From NCBI GenBank assembly GCA_903857795.1, contig CAIOGM010000101.1:1-45987 (forward strand): 45,987 bases of DNA, read 5' to 3'. The translations under genes and the position numbers were made by a program. How positions within the stretch are numbered: the first letter of the stretch is position 1; the number at the start of each line of letters is the position of its first letter. Shown one piece after another: positions 14,944 to 23,034 of this stretch. Below the pieces are notes generated by a model. The model was not told the origin of the DNA and ran no database searches. It worked only from the letters and a program-made list of their open reading frames with translations. This DNA is from an uncultured Geobacter sp. Its GTDB lineage: Bacteria; Desulfobacterota; Desulfuromonadia; Geobacterales; CAIOGM01.

Positions 14944-16110
14944 TTGGAACGAAATGCAATAAAAGAGCGGGCGCTGGCAGAGGTGGCGCGGCAGGCAGAA
15001 CTCCTCAAGGGCATCGCTGCCGAGTTGCACGCAAACCCCGAGACCGGGCTGCAGGAGTACGCCGCTGCGGCCCTCCTCGCCGACACCCTGGAACGTCAAG
15101 GCTTCGTCGTTGAGCGGGGGCTCGCCGGCATGGCCACCGCCTTCCGGGCAACCTATGGGGAGGGAAGTCCGGCCATCGCCATTCTGGCCGAGATGGACGC
15201 TCTCCCCGAACTGGGTCATGCCTGCGGCCACAACATCATCGGGGCGGCTGCTGTCGGCGCAGCCCTGGCGCTGCGCCACATCTTCTCTCCCGACGCCATC
15301 CGGCTGGTCGTCTTCGGGACCCCCGCTGAGGAGCAGGGGATCGGGAAGGTTGAGCTCATCGAGCAGGGGGCCTTTAAGGGAATAGACTTCGCCATGATGG
15401 TCCACCCCTCGGCGCGGCGGACGGTCACCAAGTTCTACCTGGGGTTGGCCAAGGTCCGGTTCACCTTCTCCGGGAAATCGGCACACGCCGCGGCCTATCC
15501 GGAAGAGGGGATCAACGCCCTGGACGGGGTCATCCAGACCTTCAACGCAATCAACGCCCTCCGCCAGCAGCTTCGCCAGGACGTCCGGGTCCACGGCGTC
15601 ATCACCGACGGCGGGGTGGCCCCCAACATCATCCCGGCAAGGAGTTCCTGTTATTTCTACGTCCGCGCCGAGGATCTGACCATGCTGCAGCAGGTGAAGC
15701 AGCAGGTCATCTCTTGCGCCCAAGGGGCGGCCCTGGCCACGGGGTGCACCCTTTCGGTTGATGAGGAGCGACGGCTCTTGGCGCCGTTTCGGGTCAACCG
15801 CCCCTTTGCCGACCTCTACGCGGCACAGCTTGCCTATCTGGGGCTGGCCGAGGCCCAGAGCCCCCCTGACCGGGGAAGAGGGTCGTCGGACATCGGCAAC
15901 GTCTCCCAGGTGGTCCCCACCATTCACCCCCACGTCCCCATGGGGGACGGCATCCATATCCATACTCCGGGGTTTGCCGCGGCAGCCGGCTCACAACGGG
16001 GAGGAGAGGCGGTTCTGGAGGGAGCCCGGACCATGGCGCTTACGGCCATCGACCTCTGTCTCCTGGAGGAGTGGCGCCGACGAATCACCGACGATGAGGG
16101 ACTGAATTAA
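14944..16110 (+). CDS. M20-family amidohydrolase (ACY1L2/AbgB-like)
   Basis: This 388-residue metal-dependent amidohydrolase has ILAEMDALPELGHACGHNI (metal ligands around Asp and His), GTPAEEQGIGKVELIEQGAF (catalytic Glu pair) and MVHPS. These belong to the M20D/ACY1L2 branch that includes p-aminobenzoyl-glutamate hydrolase AbgB. The central insert is the dimerisation domain. Its likely substrate is an N-acyl amino acid or a peptide-like amide; which one cannot be told. The start is a TTG at 14944: AGGAG lies seven bases upstream, and the nearby ATG at 14940 is in another frame that does not encode this protein. Confidence 0.87.
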   Translation: MERNAIKERALAEVARQAELLKGIAAELHANPETGLQEYAAAALLADTLERQGFVVERGLAGMATAFRATYGEGSPAIAILAEMDALPELGHACGHNIIGAAAVGAALALRHIFSPDAIRLVVFGTPAEEQGIGKVELIEQGAFKGIDFAMMVHPSARRTVTKFYLGLAKVRFTFSGKSAHAAAYPEEGINALDGVIQTFNAINALRQQLRQDVRVHGVITDGGVAPNIIPARSSCYFYVRAEDLTMLQQVKQQVISCAQGAALATGCTLSVDEERRLLAPFRVNRPFADLYAAQLAYLGLAEAQSPPDRGRGSSDIGNVSQVVPTIHPHVPMGDGIHIHTPGFAAAAGSQRGGEAVLEGARTMALTAIDLCLLEEWRRRITDDEGLN

Positions 16111-16114
16111 TCTG

Positions 16115-16144
16115 TTGCGCTTAATATCGAAGATGGTGTAAGAT
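16115..16144 (+). promoter_or_regulatory. Possible promoter of the PEP synthase regulator gene
   Basis: TTGCGC (16115-16120), 18 bases, TAAGAT (16139-16144) lies in the 116-base gap after the M20 gene. A small CCTGC/GCAGG hairpin follows near 16151-16165. The match is moderate. Confidence 0.3.
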
Positions 16145-16226
16145 TCATGAACCTGCGCTTTGCAGGAGGGCCGCAGCACTCAGCTCTCCTCAGACTGTCC
16201 ATGATACCGCTGGAGAATCTTACCAT

Positions 16227-17039
16227 ATGCAACATATCTACCTCATCTCTGACTCCACCGGCGAGACCGTGGAGCGGGTCGTTCGGGCCGCACTCTCCCA
16301 GTTCAAGGACGTGGACTATCAACTGCACCTCCAGAACCGGCTCCGGACCAGGCAGTACGTCCAGCGGGCGCTGGACGAGGCGCGGGAGGTGGGGGGGATC
16401 GTGGTCTACACCCTGGTGGACTCCGCCCTGGCACAGATGGTCCGAGCCTGGGGGGAAGAGCATGAAATCATAACCCTGGATCTGATCACACCGCTCCTGT
16501 TCAAGCTCTCCGAATTTCTCCTGGTGGCGCCGCGACAGGAGCCGGGGCTGCTCCATCAGCTGGACGCCGATTACTACCGGAGGATTGAGGCGGTCAACTT
16601 TACGGTGCAGCATGACGACGGCCAGGGGGTAAACGCCATTGCCAAGGCGGATATCATCCTGGTGGGAATATCCCGAACCTCCAAGACCCCTCTCTCCATG
16701 TACCTGGCGCATCGCGGCTACAAGACCGCCAACGTCCCGCTGGTCATGGGGATTGAGCCTCCGGCCGAACTTAAAGAGGTAGATCAGAAGAAGATCATCG
16801 GACTGCTCATCGATCCGAACCGGCTCATCGAGATCAGGCGGGAGCGGCTTCGCTCCATGGGTGAGACCGAGCGGAGCAGCTACTGTGATTACGACCGGGT
16901 GGAGGAGGAGATGACCTTCTGCCGCCGCCTCTACCGGGCCAATCCCGCCTGGCTGGTCATCGACGTGACGCGCAAGTCGGTGGAAGAGTCGGCCTCTGAG
17001 ATCCTCAAAAAAAGGAACCTCAACCCTGGCAGCTATTGA
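16227..17039 (+). CDS. ppsR: PEP synthase regulatory protein (kinase/pyrophosphorylase)
   Basis: This bifunctional enzyme inactivates phosphoenolpyruvate synthase (or PPDK) by ADP-dependent phosphorylation and reactivates it with phosphate, releasing pyrophosphate. The 270-residue DUF299 protein begins MQHIYLISDSTGETVERVVRA and has the P-loop VGISRTSKTPLSMYLA and the C-terminal NPAWLVIDVTRKSVEESA, all diagnostic. Whether the target is PpsA or PPDK is not shown, since neither gene is in the window. The ribosome site is weak (TGGAG 12 bases upstream). An orphan response regulator follows 58 bases later. Confidence 0.92.
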   Translation: MQHIYLISDSTGETVERVVRAALSQFKDVDYQLHLQNRLRTRQYVQRALDEAREVGGIVVYTLVDSALAQMVRAWGEEHEIITLDLITPLLFKLSEFLLVAPRQEPGLLHQLDADYYRRIEAVNFTVQHDDGQGVNAIAKADIILVGISRTSKTPLSMYLAHRGYKTANVPLVMGIEPPAELKEVDQKKIIGLLIDPNRLIEIRRERLRSMGETERSSYCDYDRVEEEMTFCRRLYRANPAWLVIDVTRKSVEESASEILKKRNLNPGSY

Positions 17040-17097
17040 TATGTGATACGGAGTGATGCTGGAGGTAAACACACTAATGACAGGAAAGGGAAAAGAC

Positions 17098-17772
17098 ATG
17101 AAAATTCTGGTGGTGGAAGACGAGAAGAAGGTCGCGAGTTTCATCAAGCGGGGACTGGAAGAGGAGAAGTATGAGGTGGTTACGATCCATGATGGCGAAG
17201 AGGGGCTCAGCACCGCCACCGAAAAGTCGTTTGATTTGATCATCCTGGACGTGATGCTCCCCAAAATGGACGGCGTGACCATCATGAAGGAGCTGCGGAG
17301 CAGGAAGGTCCTGACCCCGGTCCTGATGCTGACCGCCAAAGGGGAGGTTGAGGACATCGTTGCCGGTCTCGACTCCGGTTCCGACGACTACTTGACCAAG
17401 CCGTTCGCTTTTGCCGAACTGCTTGCCCGGGTTCGGGCTCTGCTTCGACGGAGCGAGCTGGACCGGGGCGCGGAGATCCGTTTTGCCGATCTGCGCCTCG
17501 ATCCGGTCACGCACAAGGTCTGGCGGGCCGAGAAGGAGATCGACCTCACCGCCAAGGAGTATGCGCTCCTTGAATATCTGGTCCGCAACCCCAACCAGGT
17601 CCTGACCCGGACCATGATCGCCGAACATGTCTGGGATTACACCTTCGACAGCTTTACCAACATCATCGATGTCTATGTCAACTACCTCAGGAAGAAGATC
17701 GATCGGGACGCCGAAAAGAAACTGATTCACACCGTCCGCGGCGTCGGCTACATCCTTAAGGAAGAAGAGTAA
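17098..17772 (+). CDS. OmpR/PhoB-type response regulator, orphan
   Basis: This 224-residue transcription factor has a receiver domain (KILVVEDEKK, phosphoacceptor in LIILDVMLPKMDG at about D51, YLTKPFAF lysine) followed by an OmpR winged helix (LTAKEYALLEYLVRNP, DVYVNYLRKKID, TVRGVGYIL). It resembles the CusR/CopR branch. An ATG at 17053 is in frame, but GGAAAGGG seven bases before 17098 and the conserved MKILVVED start favour the shorter form. No histidine kinase gene is adjacent, so its partner is elsewhere. A hairpin follows the stop by 10 bases. Confidence 0.9.
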   Translation: MKILVVEDEKKVASFIKRGLEEEKYEVVTIHDGEEGLSTATEKSFDLIILDVMLPKMDGVTIMKELRSRKVLTPVLMLTAKGEVEDIVAGLDSGSDDYLTKPFAFAELLARVRALLRRSELDRGAEIRFADLRLDPVTHKVWRAEKEIDLTAKEYALLEYLVRNPNQVLTRTMIAEHVWDYTFDSFTNIIDVYVNYLRKKIDRDAEKKLIHTVRGVGYILKEEE

Positions 17773-17782
17773 CTCCCCCCGC

Positions 17783-17811
17783 CAGAGGCGCGGCCAGCGG
17801 TCGCGCCTCTG
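17783..17811 (+). terminator. Hairpin after the response regulator gene
   Basis: A perfect 10-bp GC-rich stem (17783-17792 with 17802-17811) and a nine-base loop follow the stop codon. There is no T tract, only a C-rich run, so it may be a weak or Rho-assisted terminator separating the regulator from the heat-shock operon. Confidence 0.5.
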
Positions 17812-17864
17812 CACCCTCCCCCTCCGGATTGCCCCTTTTCCCCTTGTGATACCGGTCAATCCCC

Positions 17865-17893
17865 TTGACAAAGAGACGCTCCATTGTTATCTA
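17865..17893 (+). promoter_or_regulatory. Promoter of the hrcA-grpE-dnaK-dnaJ operon
   Basis: TTGACA (17865-17870), 17 bases, TATCTA (17888-17893) is a good sigma70-type promoter. Transcription would begin at about 17900, inside the CIRCE operator, so HrcA binding would block initiation. Confidence 0.75.
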
Positions 17894-17897
17894 TGGT

Positions 17898-17924
17898 TTG
17901 GCACTCCAGATTCAGGAGTGCCAA
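17898..17924 (+). promoter_or_regulatory. CIRCE operator (HrcA binding site)
   Basis: TTGGCACTC, nine bases, GAGTGCCAA is a perfect inverted repeat. It matches the consensus TTAGCACTC-N9-GAGTGCTAA except for a symmetric A-to-G change. It overlaps the predicted transcription start and lies 17 bases before hrcA, the first gene of the operon, giving the standard autoregulated heat-shock circuit. Confidence 0.93.
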
Positions 17925-17941
17925 CTCTTTTCGGGGTACCA

Positions 17942-18994
17942 ATGACCGGCAATCTGAACGACCGCAGCAGGCAGATTCTCAAGGCGATCATCGAGAATTA
18001 CATCGCCACAGCCGAACCGGTGGGAAGCCGGACCATAACCCGGCAGCAGGGGGTTAACCTCTCTCCGGCCTCGGTGCGCAATGTCATGTCGGAGTTGGAG
18101 GAACTCGGATTACTTTCCTCGCCCCATACCTCGGCAGGGCGAGTCCCCACCGATCGGGCCTATCGCTTCTACGTCAATACCCTGCTCAAGGTGGGATCGG
18201 TCAGCGATGACCATGAGGAACAGCTCTTGGAGCGACTCCCGTTGCAGGGGGGAGACGCCTCGCGTATTCTCCGGGAGACGAGCAGGATGCTCTCGTCGCT
18301 GTCGCGTTACGCGGGGATCGTCCTTGCCCCGCGGTTCACCGAAAATGTCCTGAGGCATCTGGAGTTCGTGAAGCTCGGCGGGAAACGGCTCTTGGCCATT
18401 CTCGTAACAGAGCACGGCATCGTCCACAACAAGCTGGTGGAAGTGCAGGAGGAGATCTCGTCCGAGGAGCTGGTCCGGATGTCAAACTACCTCAATACGC
18501 TCCTCCAGGGTCTCCCCATGACCGAGGTCCGACGGAGGCTCATCGAGCAGATGCAGAGTGATAAGATAACCTGTGACGCCCTCCTGGACCGGGCGCTGCG
18601 TCTCTCCAAGCAGGCCTTGGCAGAGACCGAGGCCGACCTCTTTATCGAAGGGCAGGCAACCTTCTTCAATCAGCCCGAGTTCAGCGATACGGCCCGGATG
18701 AAAGAGATCTTCCGAGCCTTCGAAGAAAAGGGGCAGCTTTTGGAGCTGCTGGATCGCTCCCTGGCTGCTGACGGAATACAGATCTTCATCGGCAGCGAGA
18801 CGAACCTGGCTCCCGGCGGGATGAGCGTCATCACCTCCGTTTACCGGAGCGGTGCCCGCAAGCTGGGGGTTATCGGGATTATCGGCCCTACCCGGATGGG
18901 GTACGCCAGCGTAATTCCCATAGTGGACTACACCGCCCGTCTGGTAAGCCGACTGCTCCACTCCGGTGAGCAGCGACTCCCCGCTGTCATGTAA
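17942..18994 (+). CDS. hrcA: Heat-inducible transcription repressor HrcA
   Basis: HrcA binds CIRCE and represses chaperone genes until heat titrates its GroEL partner. The 350-residue protein has an N-terminal winged helix (DRSRQILKAIIENYIATAEP, then VGSRTITRQQ; SPASVRNVMSELEELG; SSPHTSAGRVPTDRAYRFYV), a GAF-like middle and C-terminal SVITSVYRSG with GIIGPTRMGYASVIPIV. The frame continues upstream through the operator, but the ATG at 17942 has GGGG just upstream and gives the conserved start. Confidence 0.95.
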   Translation: MTGNLNDRSRQILKAIIENYIATAEPVGSRTITRQQGVNLSPASVRNVMSELEELGLLSSPHTSAGRVPTDRAYRFYVNTLLKVGSVSDDHEEQLLERLPLQGGDASRILRETSRMLSSLSRYAGIVLAPRFTENVLRHLEFVKLGGKRLLAILVTEHGIVHNKLVEVQEEISSEELVRMSNYLNTLLQGLPMTEVRRRLIEQMQSDKITCDALLDRALRLSKQALAETEADLFIEGQATFFNQPEFSDTARMKEIFRAFEEKGQLLELLDRSLAADGIQIFIGSETNLAPGGMSVITSVYRSGARKLGVIGIIGPTRMGYASVIPIVDYTARLVSRLLHSGEQRLPAVM

Positions 18995-19064
18995 CTAAAT
19001 ACAAATCAAGCAACGAGGCCCCGTGCTCCGGAACTGGTTTCAGAATCGCAAAGGAGAGAAGGAC

Positions 19065-19625
19065 GTGAGCAAAAAACAGACGACCGAACAGCACATAGAG
19101 AGTACTCCCCCGGTGGAGGAGAGCGAGAGCGCTGTCCTTCCTGAAGAGTTGGAACCCGTCGTTACCCTGGAAGCGGCCCTGGCCGAAAAGGACGCCGAGG
19201 CCAAGGCCAACTGGGACAAGTTCCTGCGGGAGCGGGCAGATCTGGAAAACCTGAGGAAGCGGTTCCAGAGGGAGAAGGAAGAGCTCTTCAGGTACGGCAA
19301 CGAGAATCTCATTCAGGAACTCCTGCCGGCGGTGGACAACCTGGAGCGGGCGCTGGAGCATGCCGGTGACGACAACGCCTCGGCCATCATCGAAGGGGTG
19401 AAGATGACCCTTGTCATGCTTTTGTCTGCGCTGAAGAAGTTCGGCGCCACCCCCCTCGATACCAGGGGGGTGCTCTTCGATCCGGCTTTTCACCAGGCCA
19501 TGTCCCAGGTGGAGACCATCGAACAGGAGCCAAACACCGTGGTTCAGGAGTTCCAGAAGGGATACCTCCTCAACGACCGGCTTCTTCGACCAGCCATGGT
19601 GACCGTGGCTACGGCGCCTAAATAA
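19065..19625 (+). CDS. grpE: Nucleotide exchange factor GrpE
   Basis: GrpE releases ADP from DnaK. The 186-residue protein has an acidic N-terminus, a long helix ([47 protein letters not shown] in outline) that forms the dimer, and a C-terminal beta domain ending VEQEFQKGY-like [24 protein letters not shown] chose the GTG at 19065 because AGGAGAG lies seven bases upstream; an in-frame GTG at 19023 would add 14 residues without a good ribosome site. It follows hrcA by 70 bases, with no terminator between. Confidence 0.93.
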   Translation: MSKKQTTEQHIESTPPVEESESAVLPEELEPVVTLEAALAEKDAEAKANWDKFLRERADLENLRKRFQREKEELFRYGNENLIQELLPAVDNLERALEHAGDDNASAIIEGVKMTLVMLLSALKKFGATPLDTRGVLFDPAFHQAMSQVETIEQEPNTVVQEFQKGYLLNDRLLRPAMVTVATAPK

Positions 19626-19629
19626 ACTG

Positions 19630-19705
19630 TTCAAGGTTCAAGGTTCAAGGTTCAATGTTAAAACCCTGAACCCTGAACCCTGAACCCTGAACCCTGAACC
19701 TCGAA
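19630..19705. repeat. Opposed heptad repeats between grpE and dnaK
   Basis: Three TTCAAGG units and a variant TTCAATG (19630-19657) are followed by five CCCTGAA units and a variant CCTCGAA (19664-19705). The two arrays are nearly reverse complements, with one A-C mismatch per heptad, so the RNA could fold into a long imperfect hairpin. It sits inside the heat-shock operon, four bases after grpE. The spacer arrangement is not that of a CRISPR array. Confidence 0.85.
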
Positions 19706-19801
19706 CCCCGTTTATAACTTTTTTCACCTTCACCCTTGTATTTTTTCGCGGGCGTTACTAGCTTGAATCCAGCAGCTTATAGATAAGGGAGGAACAGCAT
19801 C

Positions 19802-21718
19802 ATGAGTAAAGTTATCGGCATCGACCTGGGCACAACCAACTCCTGCGTAGCCATCATGGAGGGGGGGGAGCCGATCGTCATCGCCAACTCGGAAGGAACC
19901 CGGACCACACCGTCCATGGTCGCCTTCACTGAGAGCGGCGAGCGTCCCGTGGGGCAGCAGGCGAAGCGCCAAGCGGTCACCAATCCTGAGAACACCCTCT
20001 TTGCCATCAAGCGGCTCATCGGCCGTAAATTCGATTCGGAGGCGGTCCGCAAGGACATCGCCATCTCCCCCTTCAAGATCATCAAGGCCGACAACGGCGA
20101 CGCCTGGGTTGATGTCCGCGGCAAGAAGTACTCTCCGCCGGAGATCTCGGCCATGATTCTTTTGAAGATGAAGAAGACCGCCGAGGACTATCTGGGGCAA
20201 GAGGTGACCGACGCAGTCATCACCGTGCCGGCCTACTTCGACGACTCTCAGCGCCAGGCCACCAAGGACGCAGGGAAGATCGCGGGACTCAACGTCCTGA
20301 GGATCATCAACGAGCCCACCGCAGCGGCACTTGCCTACGGCCTGGACAAGAAGAAAGACGAGAAGATCGCGGTGTTCGACCTTGGAGGGGGAACCTTCGA
20401 CATCTCCATCCTGGAGCTGGGGGACGGGGTCTTCGAGGTCAAGTCCACCAATGGCGACACCTTCCTGGGGGGCGAGGACTTCGACCAGAAGATCATCGAC
20501 TGGATCGCCGACGAGTTCAAGAAAGACCAGGGGATCGACCTGAGAAGCGATAAGATGGCGCTCCAGCGGCTCAAGGAGGCGGGGGAGAAAGCAAAGTGCG
20601 AACTCTCCGGCACTATGGAGACCGACATCAACCTCCCCTTCATCACCGCCGATGCTACAGGCCCCAAGCATCTTAATCTGAAACTGACCCGGGCCAAGCT
20701 TGAGTCCCTCTGCGCCGAACTCCTGGGCAAGTTGGAAGGACCCTGCCGCACCGCCCTGAAGGATGCCGGACTCTCACCCAGCGATATCGATGAGGTTATC
20801 CTCGTGGGGGGGATGACCCGGATGCCTGCCGTAGCAGCGAAGGTCCAGGCGGTCTTTGGCAAGACTCCCAGCAAGGGGGTCAACCCGGACGAGGTGGTGG
20901 CCATCGGCGCCGCCATCCAGGGTGGGGTCCTGCGAGGGGACGTGAAAGACGTGCTTCTCCTGGACGTGACCCCGCTCTCCCTGGGGATCGAGACCCTTGG
21001 AAGCGTCATGACCCGGCTCATCGAGAAGAACACCACCATCCCGTGCAAGAAGAGCCAGACCTTCTCCACGGCGGCGGACAATCAGCCCGCGGTTACCATC
21101 CATGTTCTGCAGGGTGAGCGGGAGATGGCCGGTGACAACAAGACACTGGGTAACTTTGAGCTGACCGGTATCCCGCCGGCGCCTCGCGGCGTGCCTCAGG
21201 TGGAGGTTACCTTCGACATTGATGCAAACGGCATCGTTCATGTCTCCGCCAAGGACCTGGGGACCGGCAAGGAGCAGTCCATCAGGATCACCGCCTCTTC
21301 CGGCCTCTCCAAGGAGGAGATCGACAAGATGGTCCGCGACGCAGAGGCCCACGCCACGGAGGACAAGAAGAAGCGTGAGGGGATCGAAGCCCGCAATCAG
21401 GCCGACAGCCTGATCTATCAGACCGAAAAATCGCTGACCGAGCATGGGGATAAGATCGGCGCCGACGAAAAGAAAAAGATCGAAGGGGCTATCGCCGACC
21501 TGAAGAAGGCGCTGGAGAGCAACGATCCCGAGGCGATCAAGAGCAAGAGCGATGCACTCATGCAGTCGGCACACAAGCTGGCCGAGGCGGTCTATGCCCA
21601 GGCCCAGGCGGGTCAGGCCGAAGGGGGAGCCGGCGAGCACCCCCATCAGGAGTCCGGCCCCTCGGGAGAGAAGGTAGTAGACGCCGACTTCGAAGAGATC
21701 AAGGAAGAGAAAAAATAA
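19802..21718 (+). CDS. dnaK: Chaperone DnaK (Hsp70)
   Basis: The 638-residue Hsp70 begins [20 protein letters not shown] and has the ATPase motifs [42 protein letters not shown] and [13 protein letters not shown], the linker [15 protein letters not shown] and the substrate-binding domain, then a helical lid and an acidic tail ending [18 protein letters not shown] lies eight bases upstream of the ATG. TTGTAT-N17-TAGCTT at 19736-19764 could be a weak internal promoter. The operon partners are grpE upstream and dnaJ downstream. Confidence 0.98.
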   Translation: MSKVIGIDLGTTNSCVAIMEGGEPIVIANSEGTRTTPSMVAFTESGERPVGQQAKRQAVTNPENTLFAIKRLIGRKFDSEAVRKDIAISPFKIIKADNGDAWVDVRGKKYSPPEISAMILLKMKKTAEDYLGQEVTDAVITVPAYFDDSQRQATKDAGKIAGLNVLRIINEPTAAALAYGLDKKKDEKIAVFDLGGGTFDISILELGDGVFEVKSTNGDTFLGGEDFDQKIIDWIADEFKKDQGIDLRSDKMALQRLKEAGEKAKCELSGTMETDINLPFITADATGPKHLNLKLTRAKLESLCAELLGKLEGPCRTALKDAGLSPSDIDEVILVGGMTRMPAVAAKVQAVFGKTPSKGVNPDEVVAIGAAIQGGVLRGDVKDVLLLDVTPLSLGIETLGSVMTRLIEKNTTIPCKKSQTFSTAADNQPAVTIHVLQGEREMAGDNKTLGNFELTGIPPAPRGVPQVEVTFDIDANGIVHVSAKDLGTGKEQSIRITASSGLSKEEIDKMVRDAEAHATEDKKKREGIEARNQADSLIYQTEKSLTEHGDKIGADEKKKIEGAIADLKKALESNDPEAIKSKSDALMQSAHKLAEAVYAQAQAGQAEGGAGEHPHQESGPSGEKVVDADFEEIKEEKK

Positions 21719-21763
21719 CCGAGACCGGCTCTTGGCTCCGGGCTTAAAGGCTCTGGGTAAAAC

Positions 21764-21814
21764 CGGCAAAAGGCGAAAGGAGAGGCGTTACTGCCCTGCT
21801 TTCGCCTTTTGCCG
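21764..21814 (+). promoter_or_regulatory. Stem-loop between dnaK and dnaJ
   Basis: A perfect 16-bp inverted repeat (21764-21779 with 21799-21814) encloses a 19-base loop, 46 bases after dnaK and 49 before dnaJ. Only a short T run follows (TGGTTTTG), so it is probably a partial terminator or an mRNA processing/stability element that lowers dnaJ relative to dnaK. Confidence 0.7.
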
Positions 21815-21863
21815 TGGTTTTGCCGTAGCCTTCAGGCCCGGTGTCCCGCGCCCGGAGGTCATT

Positions 21864-22976
21864 GTGGCAGCAGCTGAAAAACGCGATTATTATGAGATCC
21901 TCGAAGTTCATCGGAACGCCGCCGAGGCGGAGATCAAGAAAGCGTACCGCCGATTGGCGGTCCAGTTTCACCCGGACAAGAACCCGGGGAACAAGGAGGC
22001 CGAGGAGAAGTTCAAGGAGCTCTCCGAGGCGTATGCCGTCCTTTCCGATGCCGAGAAACGGGCCACCTACGACCGGTTCGGCCACGCCGGGCTGAACAGC
22101 AGCGGCGGAGGCGGATTTTCCGGTGCAGGATTCGACTTCGGCGACATCTTCGGCGATATCTTCGGGGATATCTTCGGCGGAGGACGCCAGCGGGGCCGCG
22201 GTCGCCGGGGGGATGATCTCCAGTACAACCTGGAAATCAGCTTCGAGGAGGCTGCCTTCGGGGTCGAGAAGAGCATCGATATCCCCTACACCAAGGCGTG
22301 CGGAGTCTGCAAGGGGAGCGGCGCCAAGCCGGGGAGTGAAGCCAAGAGCTGCCCAACCTGCCGCGGGGCAGGGCAGGTCAGGTTCCAGCAGGGCTTTTTC
22401 AGCGTCAATCGCCCCTGTTCCGACTGCCGGGGCGAAGGGAAGATCATCGAATCCCCCTGCAGTGAGTGCCGCGGGACAGGGAGTATCAGGGATCGGAAGA
22501 ACCTGTCGGTGAAGGTTCCTCCGGGGGTAGAAACGGGAAACCGCCTGAAACTGACCGGCGAGGGGGGACAGGGAACTAAGGGGGGACAGGGGGGCGACCT
22601 CTATGTGGCCATCTCCGTGACTCCCCATCCGCTCTATGTTCGGCAGGGGAACGACGTCGTCTGCGAAATTCCCATCAGCTTTACCCAGGCAGCCCTGGGA
22701 TGCGAGGTGGAGGTGCCGACCCTGGACGGCAAGGTGAGCATGAAGATTCCCGAAGGGACCCAGTCCGGTAAGGCGTTTCGGCTCAAGGGGAAAGGGGTTC
22801 CGGTCCTCCAGGGGTACGGCCGTGGCGACCAGCACGTGGTGGTGAAGGTTGAGACCCCCAGCAACCTGAACCGGCGCCAGAAGGAGATCCTTGAGGAGTT
22901 TGCCCGGGAAGGGAGTGAAAACGCTCACCCCCTGAAGAAGAACTTCATCGACAAGGTGATGAGCGTATTTAATTGA
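21864..22976 (+). CDS. dnaJ: Chaperone DnaJ (Hsp40)
   Basis: The 370-residue co-chaperone stimulates DnaK ATPase. It has an N-terminal J domain ([15 protein letters not shown] in [17 protein letters not shown]), a Gly/Phe-rich stretch with three GDIFGDIF-like units, four zinc-binding CxxCxGxG repeats ([32 protein letters not shown]) and C-terminal substrate domains. The start is a GTG at 21864 with GGAGG six bases upstream; the open frame further upstream covers the dnaK-dnaJ hairpin and is not coding. Confidence 0.96.
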   Translation: MAAAEKRDYYEILEVHRNAAEAEIKKAYRRLAVQFHPDKNPGNKEAEEKFKELSEAYAVLSDAEKRATYDRFGHAGLNSSGGGGFSGAGFDFGDIFGDIFGDIFGGGRQRGRGRRGDDLQYNLEISFEEAAFGVEKSIDIPYTKACGVCKGSGAKPGSEAKSCPTCRGAGQVRFQQGFFSVNRPCSDCRGEGKIIESPCSECRGTGSIRDRKNLSVKVPPGVETGNRLKLTGEGGQGTKGGQGGDLYVAISVTPHPLYVRQGNDVVCEIPISFTQAALGCEVEVPTLDGKVSMKIPEGTQSGKAFRLKGKGVPVLQGYGRGDQHVVVKVETPSNLNRRQKEILEEFAREGSENAHPLKKNFIDKVMSVFN

Positions 22977-22982
22977 TACAAT

Positions 22983-23016
22983 GAGAAACGGGGCAAGCCA
23001 TCTTGCCCCGTTTCTC
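22983..23016. terminator. Terminator between convergent dnaJ and the ELWxSDGT gene
   Basis: A perfect 15-bp stem (22983-22997 with 23002-23016) with the loop CCAT starts seven bases after the dnaJ stop. It carries A3 on one side and T3 on the other, and can serve both converging transcripts. Confidence 0.85.
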
Positions 23017-23034
23017 GTCAGATCCAGTAACAAG

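Noticed and set aside
16147-16473. Plus-strand frame overlapping the start of ppsR
   Set aside because: It shares most of its length with ppsR in another frame and has no motif; ppsR itself is diagnostic.
19630-19705. CRISPR-like array
   Set aside because: The units are seven bases long, contiguous and without spacers, and no cas gene is present.
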